From: JBEKHT01 sp049511715
Lineage (GTDB): Bacteria; Chloroflexota; Anaerolineae; Anaerolineales; RBG-16-64-43
Assembly: GCA_049511715.1 (NCBI GenBank)
Contig: JBEKXU010000009.1
Location: forward strand, 62,001-126,000
Reading direction: 5' to 3'
DNA length: 64,000 nt
The position numbers were made by a program, and so were the translations under genes. This document shows positions 62,615 to 64,000 of the stretch, in pieces (within the stretch, counting starts at the first letter, position 1; every line of letters starts with the position of its first letter). Under the pieces are notes generated by a model. That model did not search any database, was not told the DNA's origin, and was given only the letters and a program-made list of their open reading frames with translations.

Positions 62615-63889
62615 CTACCTCCAGGGGCAGCGCTTTTCGCGGATGTGTCTCTCGAAATCCTCACGGAAATACTTGAGCGCACTCTGCAATGGCTCGGCAG
62701 CGCCTGGGGCGAAGGCGCAGTAGGTGTTACCGGGAGCCAGAAAGCGGGTCAACGACTCAAGTTGTTCGAGGTCCTCCGGTCTTCCTTCGCCGGCCTCAAT
62801 CCCGGTCAGAAGTTGCTCGATGTACTGCAATCCCCCCCAGCAGGGCGTGCACCAGCCGCACGACTCTTGAGCGAAAAAGTGTTCCAGGTTGAGGACCATC
62901 CCGACCGGGCAGGAGCGGTCGTCGAGGACGATCATGGTTCCGGTCCCCAGGCGACTGCCGGCCTGTTGGACAGAATCAAAATCCATCCTAACGTCCAGAT
63001 GCGCGTTCGTGAGAAAGTCGGTGGAGGCTCCGCCTGGAAGAATCCCTCTCAGGCGGTAGCCCTCGCGCATCCCGCCCGCCTGTTCCTCCAGGATCTCTCG
63101 GATGGTCGTGCCGATGGGAAGCTCCCACAGGCCGGGCTTCTTCACTCTTCCGCTGGCACCATACAATTTTGTCCCGGTGTCGCGGGAGGTGGACAGCGTC
63201 TTGAACCAATCCGCGCCTTTGAGAATGATGTGCGGCAGGTTCGAGAGGGTCTCCACGTTGTTGACGATCGTTGGTTTTCCCCACACGCCGCTGACTTGAG
63301 GAAAGGGGGGCTTGGAGCGAGGGTTGGCTCGTTTCCCTTCCAAGGCATTGAGCAAGCCAGTCTCTTCGCCTGCCATGTATCTCCCTGCGCTCAGGTGCAG
63401 CCTCATTTCCAGATTGAACCCTGAGCCCAGGATTTTCTTTCCGAGATAACCGGCCTGATGGGCCTCCTGGATGGCAGCGCGCAGGGTTTGCTCTGCTTGC
63501 TTGTATTCCCACCGCAGGAAGATATACGCGACGTCGGCCTGAATGGCGTAGGCCCCGAGGATCAGGCCCTCCAGCAGCTGGTGGGGGTTTCCCTCGAGCA
63601 GCAGCCGATCTTTGAAGGTGCCCGGCTCCATCTCATCCGCGTTGGCAATCATGTACTTGGGCCGCGGGGCTTCCTCCCCGACGGGGACAAAACTCCACTT
63701 GGGACCGGTGGGAAACCCGGCACCGCCTCGCCCTCTCAAATTGGAGTCCTTGACGACCTGAGTCACCTCCTGGGGCGACATGTCATGCAAAGCCTTGCGC
63801 AAGGCCTGATAGCCGCTGGCTTTCTCATATTGGGCAAGGGTAAGAGCTCCGTCCGGGCGCAGGGTCCCTGTGAGTGGCCGTTCCTTCAC
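62615..63889 (-). CDS. nuoF: NADH-quinone oxidoreductase subunit F
   Basis: FMN- and NADH-binding subunit of 424 residues. GRGGAGFPTGPKWSF (NADH), ANADEMEPGTFKDR (FMN), AGEETGLLNALEGKR and the [4Fe-4S] ligands ESCGWCTPCWGG with the late Cys in NTYCAFAPGA are intact. GTG start overlaps the stop of nuoE as GTGA. Confidence 0.96.
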   Translation of the reverse strand: MKERPLTGTLRPDGALTLAQYEKASGYQALRKALHDMSPQEVTQVVKDSNLRGRGGAGFPTGPKWSFVPVGEEAPRPKYMIANADEMEPGTFKDRLLLEGNPHQLLEGLILGAYAIQADVAYIFLRWEYKQAEQTLRAAIQEAHQAGYLGKKILGSGFNLEMRLHLSAGRYMAGEETGLLNALEGKRANPRSKPPFPQVSGVWGKPTIVNNVETLSNLPHIILKGADWFKTLSTSRDTGTKLYGASGRVKKPGLWELPIGTTIREILEEQAGGMREGYRLRGILPGGASTDFLTNAHLDVRMDFDSVQQAGSRLGTGTMIVLDDRSCPVGMVLNLEHFFAQESCGWCTPCWGGLQYIEQLLTGIEAGEGRPEDLEQLESLTRFLAPGNTYCAFAPGAAEPLQSALKYFREDFERHIREKRCPWR

Positions 63890-64000
63890 GGCCTCCCCTC
63901 CCGGTATTTGGCAAGGACCGGATCGATATCGATGTCTTCCAGATCCCGGTACAGGTCGCCATCTACCATCATCGCGGGTCCGTGGTCACAGGTTCCCAGA
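63886..64000 (-). CDS. nuoE: NADH-quinone oxidoreductase subunit E, C-terminal end only
   Basis: The last 37 or so codons of the [2Fe-2S] 24-kDa subunit; LGTCDHGPAMMVDGDLYRDL contains one cluster cysteine and the family's PAMMV segment. The rest lies beyond the window edge. Stop overlaps the nuoF start. Confidence 0.9.
   Translation of the reverse strand, partial: LGTCDHGPAMMVDGDLYRDLEDIDIDPVLAKYREGRP

Noticed and set aside
61598..63424. 608-codon plus-strand open frame
   Set aside because: Antisense to nuoF and nuoG; sequence is without recognisable domains.

Overview
The window looks like a 64 kb piece of a GC-rich bacterial chromosome, most likely from the Chloroflexota (Anaerolineae-like). 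This is inferred from several lipoproteins and anchored proteins with threonine/proline-rich linkers, the mix of housekeeping genes, and frequent TATAAT -10 boxes in a GC-rich background. No rRNA or CRISPR array is visible. One tRNA gene (tRNA-Leu GAG), one intact IS630-type element and one small decayed island are present.

Layout. 1-10 kb: the 3' part of prfB (RF2); an ogt / EamA exporter / S41 peptidase run reading left, with a divergent anchored PT-rich protein; a pseudouridine catabolism pair (psuK-psuG); and a redoxin plus beta-propeller protein pair. 10-20 kb: typA, dnaE, a PPi-type phosphofructokinase, a small membrane protein and a polysaccharide deacetylase-like lipoprotein. 20-26 kb: an unknown helical protein, an SPFH protein fused to a DNA-binding domain, a shared terminator, then plsX-fabF-NERD protein on the minus strand and the tRNA-Leu transcription unit. 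26-30.5 kb: a polar amino acid ABC transporter whose binding-protein gene has a structured leader, and a two-gene unit of a cysteine-rich small protein (apparently leaderless) with a HAD-DinB fusion.

30.5-38 kb: an isolated FAD oxidoreductase, efp, HIT protein and mtaB, then a nicotinamidase / nicotinate phosphoribosyltransferase pair for NAD salvage. 38-41 kb is accessory: a Ymh-family gene with a frameshift in a C7 run, a frameshifted membrane coiled-coil gene, a lipoprotein, a roughly 78-bp leader present twice, a truncated copy of the lipoprotein gene head, and a frameshifted, truncated tyrosine recombinase. 41-50.6 kb: a large glycoside-hydrolase-like lipoprotein, a two-subunit CoA-transferase, and a xylose-type ABC transporter with a perfect 17-bp hairpin behind the binding-protein gene. 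50.9-52 kb: an IS630-family element with an A8 slippery site between its two transposase reading frames.

52-64 kb: an acyl-CoA dehydrogenase, a PIG-L deacetylase, a radical-SAM-like protein without the cluster-binding cysteines, and a leftward complex I operon nuoE(partial)-F-G-H-I-J-K-N in which nuoL and nuoM are absent between nuoK and nuoN.

The most unusual items are the cysteine-less radical-SAM-like protein, the leader with a full-length Shine-Dalgarno sequence in a stem ahead of the amino-acid binding protein, the leaderless cysteine-rich protein with its HAD-DinB partner, and the decaying cassette island at 38-41 kb. No complete, clearly new multi-gene defence or metabolic system is evident.
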